Positions 7,989-16,692 of a stretch of DNA of 64,000 nucleotides are shown here, piece by piece. The DNA lies in contig CAZOHG010000010.1 of assembly GCA_964579725.1 (NCBI GenBank), positions 12,233-76,232 on the forward strand. The letters run 5' to 3'. The notes below the pieces were generated by a model, which did not search any database, was not told the DNA's origin, and worked only from the letters and a program-made list of their open reading frames with translations. Both the position numbers and the translations under genes were made by a program. The number at the start of each line of letters is the position of its first letter. Position 1 is the stretch's first letter. Origin of the DNA: CAZOHG01 sp964579725. Its GTDB lineage: Bacteria > Zhuqueibacterota > JdFR-76 > BMS3Abin05.

Positions 7989-9072
7989 CCTTTTACGTCT
8001 CCTTTCCGTCCCGGGAATCGGCAGCCAGCGCATTCGGCAATTGGTGGCTCATTTCGGGTCGGTGGAAGCGGTTTTGGCCGCTTCATTCGGGAAACTAATT
8101 GAAGTGGAAGGGGTCGACAAAATTTTGGCTGAAAAAATCCTTCGTCAGCAAGACACGGATTTTGTTCGAAATCAGCTCAATTTGGCTAATAAAAACGAAG
8201 TCGATTTTTTAAGCTTCTGGCAGCCTGAGTACCCCGACCCGCTGAAATCGATTTTTGATCCGCCTGTCCTTCTCCATGTGAAGGGCAGTATTTTACCGGA
8301 GGATGTGATTTCCCTGGCTGTCGTCGGGACGCGAAACCCCTCCAGTTACGGCGCGCAGGTAACTGAGCAATTGACCCGTGAACTGGTTCGGGCCGGATTT
8401 GTCATTGTCAGCGGTCTGGCGCGCGGTGTGGACACCATTGCTCACCGAGCGGCTTTGCGCGCCGGCGGGCGAACCGTTGCGGTTTTGGGAAGCGGCTTGG
8501 ATTTCATTTACCCGGCGGAAAACAAAAGACTGGCTTCGGAAATCGAAGCCAACGGAGCGGTGGTAACCGAATTCTCGTTTGGCACCAAACCGGATGCTTC
8601 CAATTTTCCGAAAAGAAATCGCATTATTAGCGGGCTCACGCTGGGCACCCTTGTGGTGGAGGCCGGTCAAAAAAGCGGCGCACTGATTACGGCGGCTTTT
8701 GCGTTGGAGCAGGGGCGGGAAGTTTTTGCGATTCCCGGTCCCATTACAAGCGTGCGCAGTCAGGGAACCAATCGACTGATTCAGGACGGCGCCCGACTTG
8801 TTCAAACCGCGGACGATATTTTGCAAGAATTGGAGCCCCGACTTCGCTCCCTGCGCAAATTGGAAATGGGACACGTAGCGACGCCCGAGCTGCACCTTTC
8901 CGGAAATGAAAAACGCCTTTTCGATGTTTTGACGGGCGACCCCCAACACATCGACGTTCTCTCACAAAAATTGGGTCTTTCTTCGTCCGAAGCTCTCTCA
9001 ATTTTACTTACTCTGGAATTAAAGGATTTAATCAAACAACTCCCTGGAGCCTATTTTGTGAAAGCCTTTTGA
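7957..9072 (+). CDS. dprA: DNA-processing protein DprA
   Basis: DprA loads RecA on incoming single-stranded DNA during natural transformation. A helix-hairpin-helix segment (VPGIGSQRIRQLV) comes first. The Rossmann-like core follows with GTRNPSSYG, SGLARGVDTIAH, GSGLDFIYP, FPKRNRIISG and GQKSGALITA. A C-terminal winged helix covers about residues 300-365. The start is TTG 7957 inside obgE, supported by GGAGG at 7943-7947. With the ComEC-like gene at 37805 it suggests DNA-uptake machinery, although that ComEC has an unusual hydrolase domain. Confidence 0.95.
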   Translation: MQKKPTNQISNLLRLLSVPGIGSQRIRQLVAHFGSVEAVLAASFGKLIEVEGVDKILAEKILRQQDTDFVRNQLNLANKNEVDFLSFWQPEYPDPLKSIFDPPVLLHVKGSILPEDVISLAVVGTRNPSSYGAQVTEQLTRELVRAGFVIVSGLARGVDTIAHRAALRAGGRTVAVLGSGLDFIYPAENKRLASEIEANGAVVTEFSFGTKPDASNFPKRNRIISGLTLGTLVVEAGQKSGALITAAFALEQGREVFAIPGPITSVRSQGTNRLIQDGARLVQTADDILQELEPRLRSLRKLEMGHVATPELHLSGNEKRLFDVLTGDPQHIDVLSQKLGLSSSEALSILLTLELKDLIKQLPGAYFVKAF

Positions 9073-9320
9073 AGGGGAAAGGTTTAAGCAGAGATCGCCC
9101 CTTTTTCGTTTGAAATAAATGATTTTTCCTGAGGATTTCCGAACCAATTTGTCCAAAGAATTGTTTTTATTGGCATTTCAAGTTTTTTGAAAACGAGTTG
9201 CCTGCAAGGGATTCGTTTCTTTCCGACGGAAAATGATTTCTTGCGAAACAGTAAATGCTTGCATTTTGAATGAAATCGCCTTAATTTTAATAAGGCCTGG
9301 GAAGAACGCGGGTACATTCC
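9073..9320 (+). other. Intergenic region between dprA and the Mut7-C gene
   Basis: A weak inverted repeat AAGGGG/CCCCTT (9072-9077 with 9108-9113) followed by T residues may end the obgE-dprA transcript. CCTTA/TAAGG arms at 9279-9283 and 9291-9295 form a 17-base near-palindrome just before the next gene and could be an operator. No convincing promoter hexamers or gene were seen. Confidence 0.3.
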
Positions 9321-9821
9321 ATGAAACCGGACGAAATCGCATTTGTGGCGGATATGATGGTGGGGCGCCTCGCTCGGTGGCTGCGGATTTTTGGGTACGA
9401 CACCCTCTACGATCCCCAAAAGCCTGTCCGCCAGTGGATTCCGCGCCTCTTGAGTGAAAACCGCGTATTGCTCACTCGCAATCGCCAGATTGAATCCGAG
9501 GTTCCGCCGAACCGTTATTTCTGGGTCGAACCAAATCAGCCGGACGACCAAATTCGAGAAGTGGTCAGGGCATTTGATTTGGACACAAACCACTTCGTTT
9601 TCAGTCGCTGTCTTTTGTGTAATGAACCCGTGGTGCCGGTAGAGAAGAAAAAAGTAGTGGGGAAGGTGCCGCCGCGTGTTTGGGAAACCCAAAACGACTT
9701 TCAGCAATGCCCGGTGTGCGGCCGTGTCTATTGGAAAGGGAGCCACTTGCAACGGGTTCTGGAACACATCCGAAAAATTTTCAGCGACAGCCCGAAAGCT
9801 ACTTTTTCAGTTCATTTGTAG
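9321..9821 (+). CDS. Mut7-C domain protein (PIN-like RNase with zinc ribbon)
   Basis: This 166-residue protein matches the Mut7-C family, a PIN-like nuclease fold fused to a zinc ribbon. The start VADMMVGRLARWLRIFGYD is typical, with conserved aspartates early in the domain. The C-terminal half holds two Cys pairs, CLLCN and CPVCGRVYW, spaced as a zinc ribbon. Substrates are not established for bacterial members. It opens a co-directional run ending at the terminator near 14700. Confidence 0.85.
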   Translation: MKPDEIAFVADMMVGRLARWLRIFGYDTLYDPQKPVRQWIPRLLSENRVLLTRNRQIESEVPPNRYFWVEPNQPDDQIREVVRAFDLDTNHFVFSRCLLCNEPVVPVEKKKVVGKVPPRVWETQNDFQQCPVCGRVYWKGSHLQRVLEHIRKIFSDSPKATFSVHL

Positions 9822-9838
9822 GGAGGTGAAGATCTACC

Positions 9839-10078
9839 ATGGCCACAGCCGAAGAAATCCAGGAAGAAAAAAGACGTCTTCGTCAATTGCGGCTTATTGT
9901 GGATTTTACGGCTCAGTTGCTGTACCAGGCGGATATTTCCGTGCCCGAAATGTTGGAACTTGTGGAAGCCACCAAACGAACCGTGCTTCACCTCTTCCCC
10001 GGAAAGGAATTTCAGTTCGAATTAATCTACCGGCCGCGGTTCAACCGGATCATTCGGGAACGCCTTCAATCCAATTAA
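9839..10078 (+). CDS. Small uncharacterised protein (79 residues)
   Basis: I do not recognise a family. The protein is mainly helical: a charged N-terminal helix rich in E, K and R, a hydrophobic segment (LIVDFTAQLLY), a second amphipathic helix, and a basic tail. There are no cysteines or signal peptide. A very strong GGGAGGTGA ribosome site at 9821-9829 starts at the last base of the upstream stop codon. The gene sits tightly between the Mut7-C gene and cutA, so it is very likely translated. The upstream nuclease makes an RNA- or nuclease-related partner role possible, but this is only a guess. Confidence 0.75.
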   Translation: MATAEEIQEEKRRLRQLRLIVDFTAQLLYQADISVPEMLELVEATKRTVLHLFPGKEFQFELIYRPRFNRIIRERLQSN

Positions 10079-10094
10079 TCTGTGGGGCAATTTT

Positions 10095-10427
10095 ATGGAA
10101 AAGGGTCTTGTCGTTTACACCACGGTACCGTCCAAAAAAATGGGGGAATTGATTGCCCGCCGCCTCGTTGAAACGCGGCTGGCCGCCTGTGTCAACATTA
10201 TTCCGCACGTGGAGTCCATTTATCGTTGGGAAGGCCGCATTCAGACGGAGGGCGAATTTCTGCTGGTCATTAAAACGGTGGAAAGTCGCCTCCACGAAGT
10301 TCAGGAAAAGATTGAAAAATTACACGACTACACCATGCCCGAAATTGTAGCCGTGCCGATTGTTGGGGGCTCCGAAAAATACCTGAACTGGCTGCGAGCC
10401 GAAACGGAACCCGAATCGCGCCCATGA
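10095..10427 (+). CDS. cutA: Divalent-cation tolerance protein CutA
   Basis: This 110-residue protein aligns across the CutA1 family: VYTTVPSKKMGELIARRLVETRLAACVNIIP, then ESIYRWEG and the LHDYTMPEIVAVPI segment. CutA1 is a very stable, PII-like trimer whose physiological role is unclear despite its name. It overlaps the next gene by four bases (ATGA). Confidence 0.93.
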   Translation: MEKGLVVYTTVPSKKMGELIARRLVETRLAACVNIIPHVESIYRWEGRIQTEGEFLLVIKTVESRLHEVQEKIEKLHDYTMPEIVAVPIVGGSEKYLNWLRAETEPESRP

Positions 10428-11176
10428 AAGTAACGATCCTTGGGTCGGGTACGGGTGTTCCCCGTTTGGAACGCGGTGCGCCTGGGTATTTTTTGCAATT
10501 TGGTAACAACACCGCTCTTTTGGATTCCGGCCCCGGAACGCTACAACGGCTGCTTGCCGTCGGAGGCGACTACCGTTTTTTGGACGCTCTGTTTTACACC
10601 CACACCCATCCCGACCACATTACCGATTTTATTCCGCTTCTCTTCGCATTAAAATACACCCCGGGGTTTCAGCGCAAAACGCCTCTCCGTGTTTTCGGCT
10701 CTCCTGTCCTTCGTGATTATTTTCGCCGAGCCGTTCACCTTCACGGCGATTGGCTGAAAGAGCTTCCCTTTGACCTGATTTGGACCATTGACAAAAAGGA
10801 ATTCACCTTCGGTAGCATGCAGGTCCAAACGGCTGAAATGAACCATTCCGTCCCAACCGTGGGCTACCGGTTGACGGCGGATTCGGGTCTTTCCCTTGTC
10901 TTTTCGGGAGACACCGACGTCACGCCCTCTTTAATTTCACTGGCACGGAACGCCGATTGGGCGCTGTTTGAATGTTCATTTCCGGATGATCAAAAAATAG
11001 AGGGACACCTCACGCCGACGGAAGCCGCAAAAATCGCTTCGGCAGCCGGGGTAAAAAACCTGATTTTAACCCATTTGTACGCCCCGTGTGACGCCGCCGA
11101 TCCGATTTCCGTTTGCCGCTCCCATTTTTCAGGCTCCGTGCAGTTGGCACGTGACGGAATGGTTTTGGAGATTTAG
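10424..11176 (+). CDS. Metallo-beta-lactamase-fold hydrolase (RNase Z/AtsA-like)
   Basis: The 250-residue protein carries the zinc motif HTHPDH (H60, H62, D64, H65), an early GSGTGVPRLERG loop, FSGDTD and a late LTHLY histidine. This arrangement resembles RNase Z and arylsulfatase-like hydrolases. It lacks the extended exosite arm expected of a tRNA-processing RNase Z. It starts with a four-base overlap from cutA, so it is translationally coupled. The substrate cannot be deduced. Confidence 0.85.
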   Translation: MKVTILGSGTGVPRLERGAPGYFLQFGNNTALLDSGPGTLQRLLAVGGDYRFLDALFYTHTHPDHITDFIPLLFALKYTPGFQRKTPLRVFGSPVLRDYFRRAVHLHGDWLKELPFDLIWTIDKKEFTFGSMQVQTAEMNHSVPTVGYRLTADSGLSLVFSGDTDVTPSLISLARNADWALFECSFPDDQKIEGHLTPTEAAKIASAAGVKNLILTHLYAPCDAADPISVCRSHFSGSVQLARDGMVLEI

Positions 11177-11212
11177 GAGAATCCGAGAAAACCCCGAAAA
11201 CTCCGGTGCAAA

Positions 11213-12046
11213 ATGAGAAAAATCGACGTTCACATTCACATTGGAAAGTTGCTTTACTCACGCCCGGGCCTGCGCGTGCGGGATTTATTAAACTGGATGG
11301 ACACGCAGGACATTGAAATCGCCTGGGTTCAGGCCATTGAAAATCCGGAGGAAGTGGATTACTACGTGACCAGCGAACGCGTTTTACGAAGTTGCCGCTC
11401 GCACGCCGACCGACTGATTCCCTTTTGCAATGTGGACCCGCGGCGAGGAGATCCGAATAGCTTCGACCCTCTCCCGATTCTTTCTCGCTTCGTGGAACGC
11501 GGTGCGCGCGGTTTCGGCGAAATGTTGGCCGGCCTGGCCATTGACGATCCCCGGCAAATGAAACTCTACGCCGCCTGCCAGGAATTGGGCCTTCCGGTAC
11601 TGATTCACATCGACCGTTACCGAAATTGGGATGCTCTGGGATTGCCCGGTCTGGAGAAAGTTCTCCGAACGTTTCCCAATCTAACCGTCATTGCACACGC
11701 TTTGCACTGGTGGAGTGAAATCTCTGCGGACGTTCAAGACACGGATCGTTTCGATTACCCGCGGCGTCCGGTTGTGCCGGGCGGGCGCGCCGAATTTTTG
11801 CTCCGAACCTACCCCAATCTTTTTGCTGATCTCTCGGCTCAGTCCGGTTTTAATGCCCTCACGCGGGACTTGAATTTCACGCCGGATTTCCTACGCCGAA
11901 ATCAGGAGAAACTCCTTTTCGGAAGCGATTTGGTTTTTCGCGGACAAACAATTCCTTTACCCCGATTTTTGGAAGCGCTACCGGTTGAAAAATCGGTTTT
12001 AGAAAAAATTTTTGCCCGAAATGCCCAAAAAATTATTTCGGTTTAA
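11213..12046 (+). CDS. Amidohydrolase_2-family TIM-barrel hydrolase/decarboxylase
   Basis: This 277-residue protein opens with DVHIHIG, giving the paired metal histidines H7 and H9. It continues with strand-end motifs of the amidohydrolase_2 family: LIPFCNVDPRRGD, GARGFGE, LPVLIHIDR, VIAHALHWWSE and a final FGSDLVFRG aspartate. Known members act on ring-opened or lactone-type acids and on decarboxylations. The tight link to the Gfo/Idh oxidoreductase gene 18 bases downstream and a nearby symporter suggests sugar- or polyol-derived substrates. Confidence 0.8.
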   Translation: MRKIDVHIHIGKLLYSRPGLRVRDLLNWMDTQDIEIAWVQAIENPEEVDYYVTSERVLRSCRSHADRLIPFCNVDPRRGDPNSFDPLPILSRFVERGARGFGEMLAGLAIDDPRQMKLYAACQELGLPVLIHIDRYRNWDALGLPGLEKVLRTFPNLTVIAHALHWWSEISADVQDTDRFDYPRRPVVPGGRAEFLLRTYPNLFADLSAQSGFNALTRDLNFTPDFLRRNQEKLLFGSDLVFRGQTIPLPRFLEALPVEKSVLEKIFARNAQKIISV

Positions 12047-12064
12047 TGGAAAGGCGATGAAAAA

Positions 12065-13096
12065 ATGGGTGCACGTTCAAAATTAAAATTTGCCCTTGTC
12101 GGTGCCGGTACTGTGGCGGGACATCATTTAAGGGCATTGAAAGAAATTCCCGACGCGGAGGTCGTCAAAATTTTTAGACGCGATGCCCAAAAGGCCCGTC
12201 AAATGGCTGAAAGGTTCGGCACCGCCTGGACCACCCGCTACGAGGACATTCTCAACGATCCGGAAATCGATGTTGTGGACATTACGCTGCCCTCGGGCTT
12301 ACACGCTGATTTCGGGATTTTGGCCGCCCGGGCACACAAACACGTTTTGGTGGAGAAACCCATTGACGTGACCTTGAAAAAAGCGGATGCGCTAATGGAA
12401 ACCTGCCGGGCGAACGCCGTTACACTGGGGGTCGTCAGCCAAAATCGCTTCACGGACGACATGCTGAAATTGTACGGTCTTTTGGAAGAGCAAAAACTCG
12501 GGCGGCTTCTTCAGGGGGATGCCTACGTCAAGTGGTACCGTCCGCAGTCGTATTACGAAAGTGGGGGCTGGCGCGGTACCTGGGCATTGGACGGGGGAGG
12601 TGCTTTCATGAATCAGGGTATTCATTTTGTGGATTTGTTGCTCTCCGTCATGGGGCCTGTGGCCGAAGTGGTGGCAAAAACCAAAACGGCGGCTCACAAA
12701 ATCGAGGTGGAAGATCAAGGGGCCGCTCTCGTGCATTTTAAAAGCGGCGCGTTGGGAGTGATTCAGGCGTCCACCGCCTTTTACCCCGGCCTTCCGGCGC
12801 GATTGGACCTTCACGGCACACGGGGGACAGCCATTTTCGAAGGCACCGAATTGACTCTTTTGCACATTGAGGGCGAACCGCCCTTTGAGAAGACAAGAGA
12901 TTCTGCAGACGGAGCGGCCAGGCCGATGGCCATTCCCGTCACGCCGTTCGTCCGCCAATTTGAGGATTTCATCGCCGCTGTGCACGAAAATCGCTCTCCA
13001 AGAGTAAGTGGAAGAGAAGCACGCCGGGCACTGGCTCTTATTTTGGCCATTTATGAATCGTCCCGCACGGGGAAAAGTATTGTGCTATCGGAATAG
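12065..13096 (+). CDS. Gfo/Idh/MocA-family oxidoreductase
   Basis: A Rossmann domain starts with the GAGTVAGHH dinucleotide loop and ends with the VEKPIDV motif, whose Lys is the usual catalytic or substrate-binding residue. The C-terminal domain has GGGAFMNQGIHFVDLLL, placing the family histidine. The 343 residues match the usual length. Members oxidise or epimerise sugars, inositols and sugar acids with NAD(P). It lies between an amidohydrolase and a sodium:solute symporter, which fits import and oxidation of a carbohydrate-like compound. Confidence 0.9.
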   Translation: MGARSKLKFALVGAGTVAGHHLRALKEIPDAEVVKIFRRDAQKARQMAERFGTAWTTRYEDILNDPEIDVVDITLPSGLHADFGILAARAHKHVLVEKPIDVTLKKADALMETCRANAVTLGVVSQNRFTDDMLKLYGLLEEQKLGRLLQGDAYVKWYRPQSYYESGGWRGTWALDGGGAFMNQGIHFVDLLLSVMGPVAEVVAKTKTAAHKIEVEDQGAALVHFKSGALGVIQASTAFYPGLPARLDLHGTRGTAIFEGTELTLLHIEGEPPFEKTRDSADGAARPMAIPVTPFVRQFEDFIAAVHENRSPRVSGREARRALALILAIYESSRTGKSIVLSE

Positions 13097-13169
13097 GAAG
13101 GGATTTGCCTTCATTGGAGCAAATAATTGATTCGGGTCAATCGCAGCGCTTCAAAAATGAGGATTTTTT

Positions 13170-14666
13170 ATGCTGAAACCCATTGACTTCATTTTGGTAA
13201 TTTTGTACGGCTTTTTTGTAGCCGGATTGGGCTATTGGGCAAAACGCTTAGTGAAAAATCCGGGGGATTATTTTGCCGGCGGAAAACGCGTGCCCTGGTG
13301 GCTGGCGGCCGTTTCGCACCACATGTCGGGGTACAGTGCCCTGACATTTGTGGGGTTCGGCTCTCTGGCCTACGCAAGCGGCTTCAGCGCCTGGACTTTT
13401 TTCAGTCTGCCGATTTTCCTGGCAATGATTATTGGCGCCTACGTGTGGGCGCCAAGATGGTCTCGAATGCCTGTCATGACGCCAGTGGAATATCTGGAAA
13501 AAAGATTTAACAACACCGTCCGCCAACTGTTTGCCTGGAGCGGAATCGGTATTAAATTTATTGACGAGGGCGCTAAATTGTATTCGCTTGCCGTGATCGT
13601 TCATGTCGCGACTCACTGGCCGCTTCCTGAGGTTATTGTAGGATGTGGAATTGTCACCGTGCTTTACCTTTTCTTCGGCGGAATGTGGGCCACCGTTCTG
13701 ACGGATTTTGCCCAATTTGTTATTCAGTTTTCCATTACACTTATTGTGGTTCCTCTTGTTTTCAAAATGGTTGGAGGGGTACACGGGCTTGTGGCTCAAA
13801 TGCCCGCGGGCAGCCGAGGTCTTTTTAGCAATCAGGTCACGCCCTCTTTTCTTTTTGTTTATTTCTTCGTCATTTTGCTTAGCTACAACGGCGGCCAATG
13901 GGGATTGGCTCAACGGTTTTACAGTATCGGTAAACCGAGAGATGCTCGTAAAGCTGCCTTCCTTTCGGCTTTTCTGTTTCTACTGTACCCGCTGGCTATT
14001 TTCATCCCGGTCTGGGCAGCTCGCACGGTGGTGGGGCCTGTCGCGAACGGCGAGCACGCGTACATTCTCGTGGCAGAAAGGGTGCTCTCCGGTATTTCAC
14101 CCGGATTCCTCGGCCTTCTGATTGCCTCTATGTTTGCTGCCACCATGTCCATGGTGGACACCGACCTGAATGCCTTGGCGGCTGTGTTTACAAAGGACAT
14201 TTACCAACGGACCTTCAATACCGGAGCAAGTGACGCGCTGTTGTTGCGAATTGGCATGATTGCCACAGCCGTCCTCGGCATGTTGACGATTGGAGCAGCT
14301 CTCCTGACCATTGCGTTGCAGGGGGCATTTAAGGCCTCGGTAGAGTGGTTTGCGGCCATTTTGGGTCCGGTGTCCATTCCCCTCCTTCTGGGAATGATCT
14401 ACCGAAAAGCCACGTGGAAGGGAGCCCTTGGGGCCTGGTTTTTGGGTTTCGCCACATTTGTGCTTTTCAAGTACGGGTGGCCTGCGTGGACGGGATTGCC
14501 CACCTCCTTTGCCCTCTACACAGGAATGGAATTACTGGTGAGCTTTGTCTTTTTTATGGTAGAAGGAAAAATATCCCGCCGCAGCCCCGAAGAAGAGGCG
14601 CGGGTGCAGCAATTTTTCGAGCAATTTCAACTGGATCAGGCGCAAGCCAGTGCGGGCCCGGAGTAG
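13170..14666 (+). CDS. Sodium:solute symporter family transporter
   Basis: The 498-residue protein has about 13 hydrophobic helices and the SSS-family core. The N-terminal DFILVILYGFFVAGLGYWAKR precedes GYSALTFVGFGSLAYASG, and a middle helix carries the MSMVDTDLNALAAVFTKDIY segment typical of the sodium site. It would import a sugar, polyol or carboxylate with Na+. TTTATG with AATGAGGA upstream supports the start. It is the last gene of the run beginning at 9321 and is followed by a hairpin terminator. Confidence 0.92.
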   Translation: MLKPIDFILVILYGFFVAGLGYWAKRLVKNPGDYFAGGKRVPWWLAAVSHHMSGYSALTFVGFGSLAYASGFSAWTFFSLPIFLAMIIGAYVWAPRWSRMPVMTPVEYLEKRFNNTVRQLFAWSGIGIKFIDEGAKLYSLAVIVHVATHWPLPEVIVGCGIVTVLYLFFGGMWATVLTDFAQFVIQFSITLIVVPLVFKMVGGVHGLVAQMPAGSRGLFSNQVTPSFLFVYFFVILLSYNGGQWGLAQRFYSIGKPRDARKAAFLSAFLFLLYPLAIFIPVWAARTVVGPVANGEHAYILVAERVLSGISPGFLGLLIASMFAATMSMVDTDLNALAAVFTKDIYQRTFNTGASDALLLRIGMIATAVLGMLTIGAALLTIALQGAFKASVEWFAAILGPVSIPLLLGMIYRKATWKGALGAWFLGFATFVLFKYGWPAWTGLPTSFALYTGMELLVSFVFFMVEGKISRRSPEEEARVQQFFEQFQLDQAQASAGPE

Positions 14667-14687
14667 GGAGCAGCTCTTGTGAAAGCG

Positions 14688-14715
14688 AGACGGCCTTCAC
14701 AAGAGCCGTCTTTTT
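14688..14715 (+). terminator. Terminator with an overlapping alternative hairpin
   Basis: AGACGGC (14688-14694) pairs with GCCGTCT (14705-14711), followed by a T run. A second 11-base helix (14673-14683 with 14696-14706) uses half of the same bases, so only one can form at a time. It lies between convergent genes and probably ends the symporter transcript; on the minus strand the T run is weak. Confidence 0.7.
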
Positions 14716-14717
14716 GC

Positions 14718-15947
14718 CTACTTCTTGCGCAGCTCGTCCACGTTCGCCCGAATTTTGGCGAAAGCCTCCAGAATGTCGTCCATGTCCGAACGTTCGGACA
14801 GAAGGGTTTCCTGATCCAGCCAAACGGCTTCTTCGTAACAAGCCGCTTCGGAGGCGGGCAGATGGTAGCGGGTGTAATCCACGCCTACGTCAACGGAAGA
14901 ACCGGCCGGGCCGAACGCCCTGTTCACGAACAAGGGCTGTTTGTACAGCGGGAAACCGTACCCTGAGCTGGCCGGAATGCCCTCGGCTTGTAAGGCTTTG
15001 AGGAACACCTCTCGACGGATTCCGCCAAAATATTCCGATTGAAACCGTACAATGTACAGGTGGCGGCTCTGCCTTGTAATCCGGGGGTCTGCCCGAAGGA
15101 CGGAAATGCCTTCGATTTGGGCGAGATGGTCGTCCAAATAGGCAGCGTTTTCCTCCCGCTTTTTGAGCTGGGGTTCGTACCGGTTCAGTTGTACCTGAAG
15201 TACGGCGGCCTGAAACTCCGTGAGACGGTAGTTGCCGCCCGGGTAGTGGTGTTCGTACCAGATGCCCCCTTTCACGCGGCCGCAATTCATGTAAGAACGT
15301 GCCAACTCAGCGAGATGCTCGTCGTTGGTTAAAATAATGCCCCCTTCACCGGAGGTAATGTTTTTGGACGACTGGAAACTGAAAATTCCAGCTAATCCCT
15401 GCGTTCCCACTTTCCGGCCACGCCACTCGCTTCCCCAGGCCTGGGCCGAATCCTCAATGACGACCAAATCGTGAATTCGGGCAAATTGGAGAAGAGCATC
15501 GTAATCGGTGGGGCGACCGGAAAAATCAACGGGCATGACAGCTCGCGTCCGGGGAGTCAGTTCTCTTTCCAGATCATTGGGGTCCAGAGTGTAGGTTTCG
15601 GGGTCAATGTCCACAAAACGGACGGTAGCACCCGCCGTGAGGACGGCACTTGCCGTTGCCACAAATGTGTACGCCGGAACCAAGACCTCGTCGCCCGGCC
15701 CGATCCCCGCCGCTTTTAGGGCGATTTCCAAAGCGGTGGTCCCGCTGTTGACCAAGATGCCGTGTTTGGCGCCCTGGTAAGCCGCAAAGGCTTTTTCAAA
15801 AGCAGGCACACGAGTTCCGTCAATGCCCCACACACCGCTTTGTACCACTTCTGTAAGAGCCTGAATTTCCCCTTCATCCCAGTAGGGCCAGCTCGGAAAC
15901 GGCCGAGTGCGAACAGGTGTTCCGCCATTCAATGCCAATTTTGCCAT
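14718..15947 (-). CDS. DegT/DnrJ/EryC1/StrS-family PLP aminotransferase
   Basis: The 409-residue protein is a sugar or AHBA-type aminotransferase. VNSGTTALEIALKAAGIGPGDEV is the cofactor-binding start, IEDSAQAWGSEW holds the PLP aspartate, and FSFQSSKNITSGEGG carries the internal aldimine lysine. The glycine/tyrosine-rich C-terminus is typical. The start is ATG 15947, with GGAGG five bases before it; a TTG at 15959 would bury that site. Neighbours are a GH172-type glycosidase and a zinc dehydrogenase, so an amino-sugar or cyclitol role is possible. Confidence 0.9.
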   Translation of the reverse strand: MAKLALNGGTPVRTRPFPSWPYWDEGEIQALTEVVQSGVWGIDGTRVPAFEKAFAAYQGAKHGILVNSGTTALEIALKAAGIGPGDEVLVPAYTFVATASAVLTAGATVRFVDIDPETYTLDPNDLERELTPRTRAVMPVDFSGRPTDYDALLQFARIHDLVVIEDSAQAWGSEWRGRKVGTQGLAGIFSFQSSKNITSGEGGIILTNDEHLAELARSYMNCGRVKGGIWYEHHYPGGNYRLTEFQAAVLQVQLNRYEPQLKKREENAAYLDDHLAQIEGISVLRADPRITRQSRHLYIVRFQSEYFGGIRREVFLKALQAEGIPASSGYGFPLYKQPLFVNRAFGPAGSSVDVGVDYTRYHLPASEAACYEEAVWLDQETLLSERSDMDDILEAFAKIRANVDELRKK

Positions 15948-16007
15948 ATCGACCTCCAAAAGTTTCGTAAAATGGTTCCCATAAAGACAAGCAAAAATCC
16001 CATATTT

Positions 16008-16646
16008 TCAATGTACCGAAACGGCAATCAGCCATTGTGCGACGAAATAGGTGCCTAAAATCCAAAGGCGCGCCACCGGCAGCTTTTGGCGAAATCGATT
16101 GATGGCCAATAGGCTGTCGGTAGCAACAAAAAACAAAGCCCCCGCAAAGGCTTCCGTTGCAGCCGGGGTTTTTAGTACGTCGAAACGTGCCCAGGCTTGC
16201 CAGGCCATTGTCAAAATAACCACCATGTAAACAGCCACGGGAATCTTCATTTTTCCAAGCCGAGGAGACAGAAACAGAAAAATGAGAATCCCGTACAGCA
16301 AAAGCACAACCAGCACCAGGCTCACATGAAATGAACCGCTTCGGGAAAAAGCAAAAATGTAAAAAAGATGCGCAATTAGAAAGCTGACCAGCCCTTGAAT
16401 GAATTGATCTCCGGGCAGCATGAGAAAAATATCTCCCGCCAGGGAAAACACCAGACCGAACCAGATGCCCACGACATAAGTGTTGGCGTGGTTCCATCCG
16501 AGAGCGACTGCAAGGAGAAGAATGAAAACAGTGGTGAGAGGTTTGAAAACAAACACCAGGTTGCGGCGATTGGTTTCCTCGGCTAAAATGGTCAGCGCCG
16601 CGGTGACCACCACCAACCCCGTTAGGATTTCAGCGTATGGACTCAC
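16008..16646 (-). CDS. YhhN/TMEM86-family membrane protein (lysoplasmalogenase-like)
   Basis: This 212-residue protein has about eight hydrophobic helices and conserved family features: GDIFLMLPGDQFIQGLVSF near the middle and FFVATDSLLAINRF near the end, both with an Asp in a helix. TMEM86B hydrolyses lysoplasmalogens; bacterial members are assumed to be similar. The GTG at 16646 is preferred because AAGGGAG lies just upstream. The longer frame to 16844 would add a non-conserved, proline/arginine-rich stretch overlapping the neighbouring gene. Confidence 0.8.
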   Translation of the reverse strand: MSPYAEILTGLVVVTAALTILAEETNRRNLVFVFKPLTTVFILLLAVALGWNHANTYVVGIWFGLVFSLAGDIFLMLPGDQFIQGLVSFLIAHLFYIFAFSRSGSFHVSLVLVVLLLYGILIFLFLSPRLGKMKIPVAVYMVVILTMAWQAWARFDVLKTPAATEAFAGALFFVATDSLLAINRFRQKLPVARLWILGTYFVAQWLIAVSVH

Positions 16647-16692
16647 AGGCTCCCTTCCGTTTTGGATATTGGAATTTGGTCTCCTTCGATCT

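Noticed and set aside
8293..8949. Minus-strand frame of 218 codons inside dprA
   Set aside because: Antisense shadow of dprA; no ribosome site or family match.
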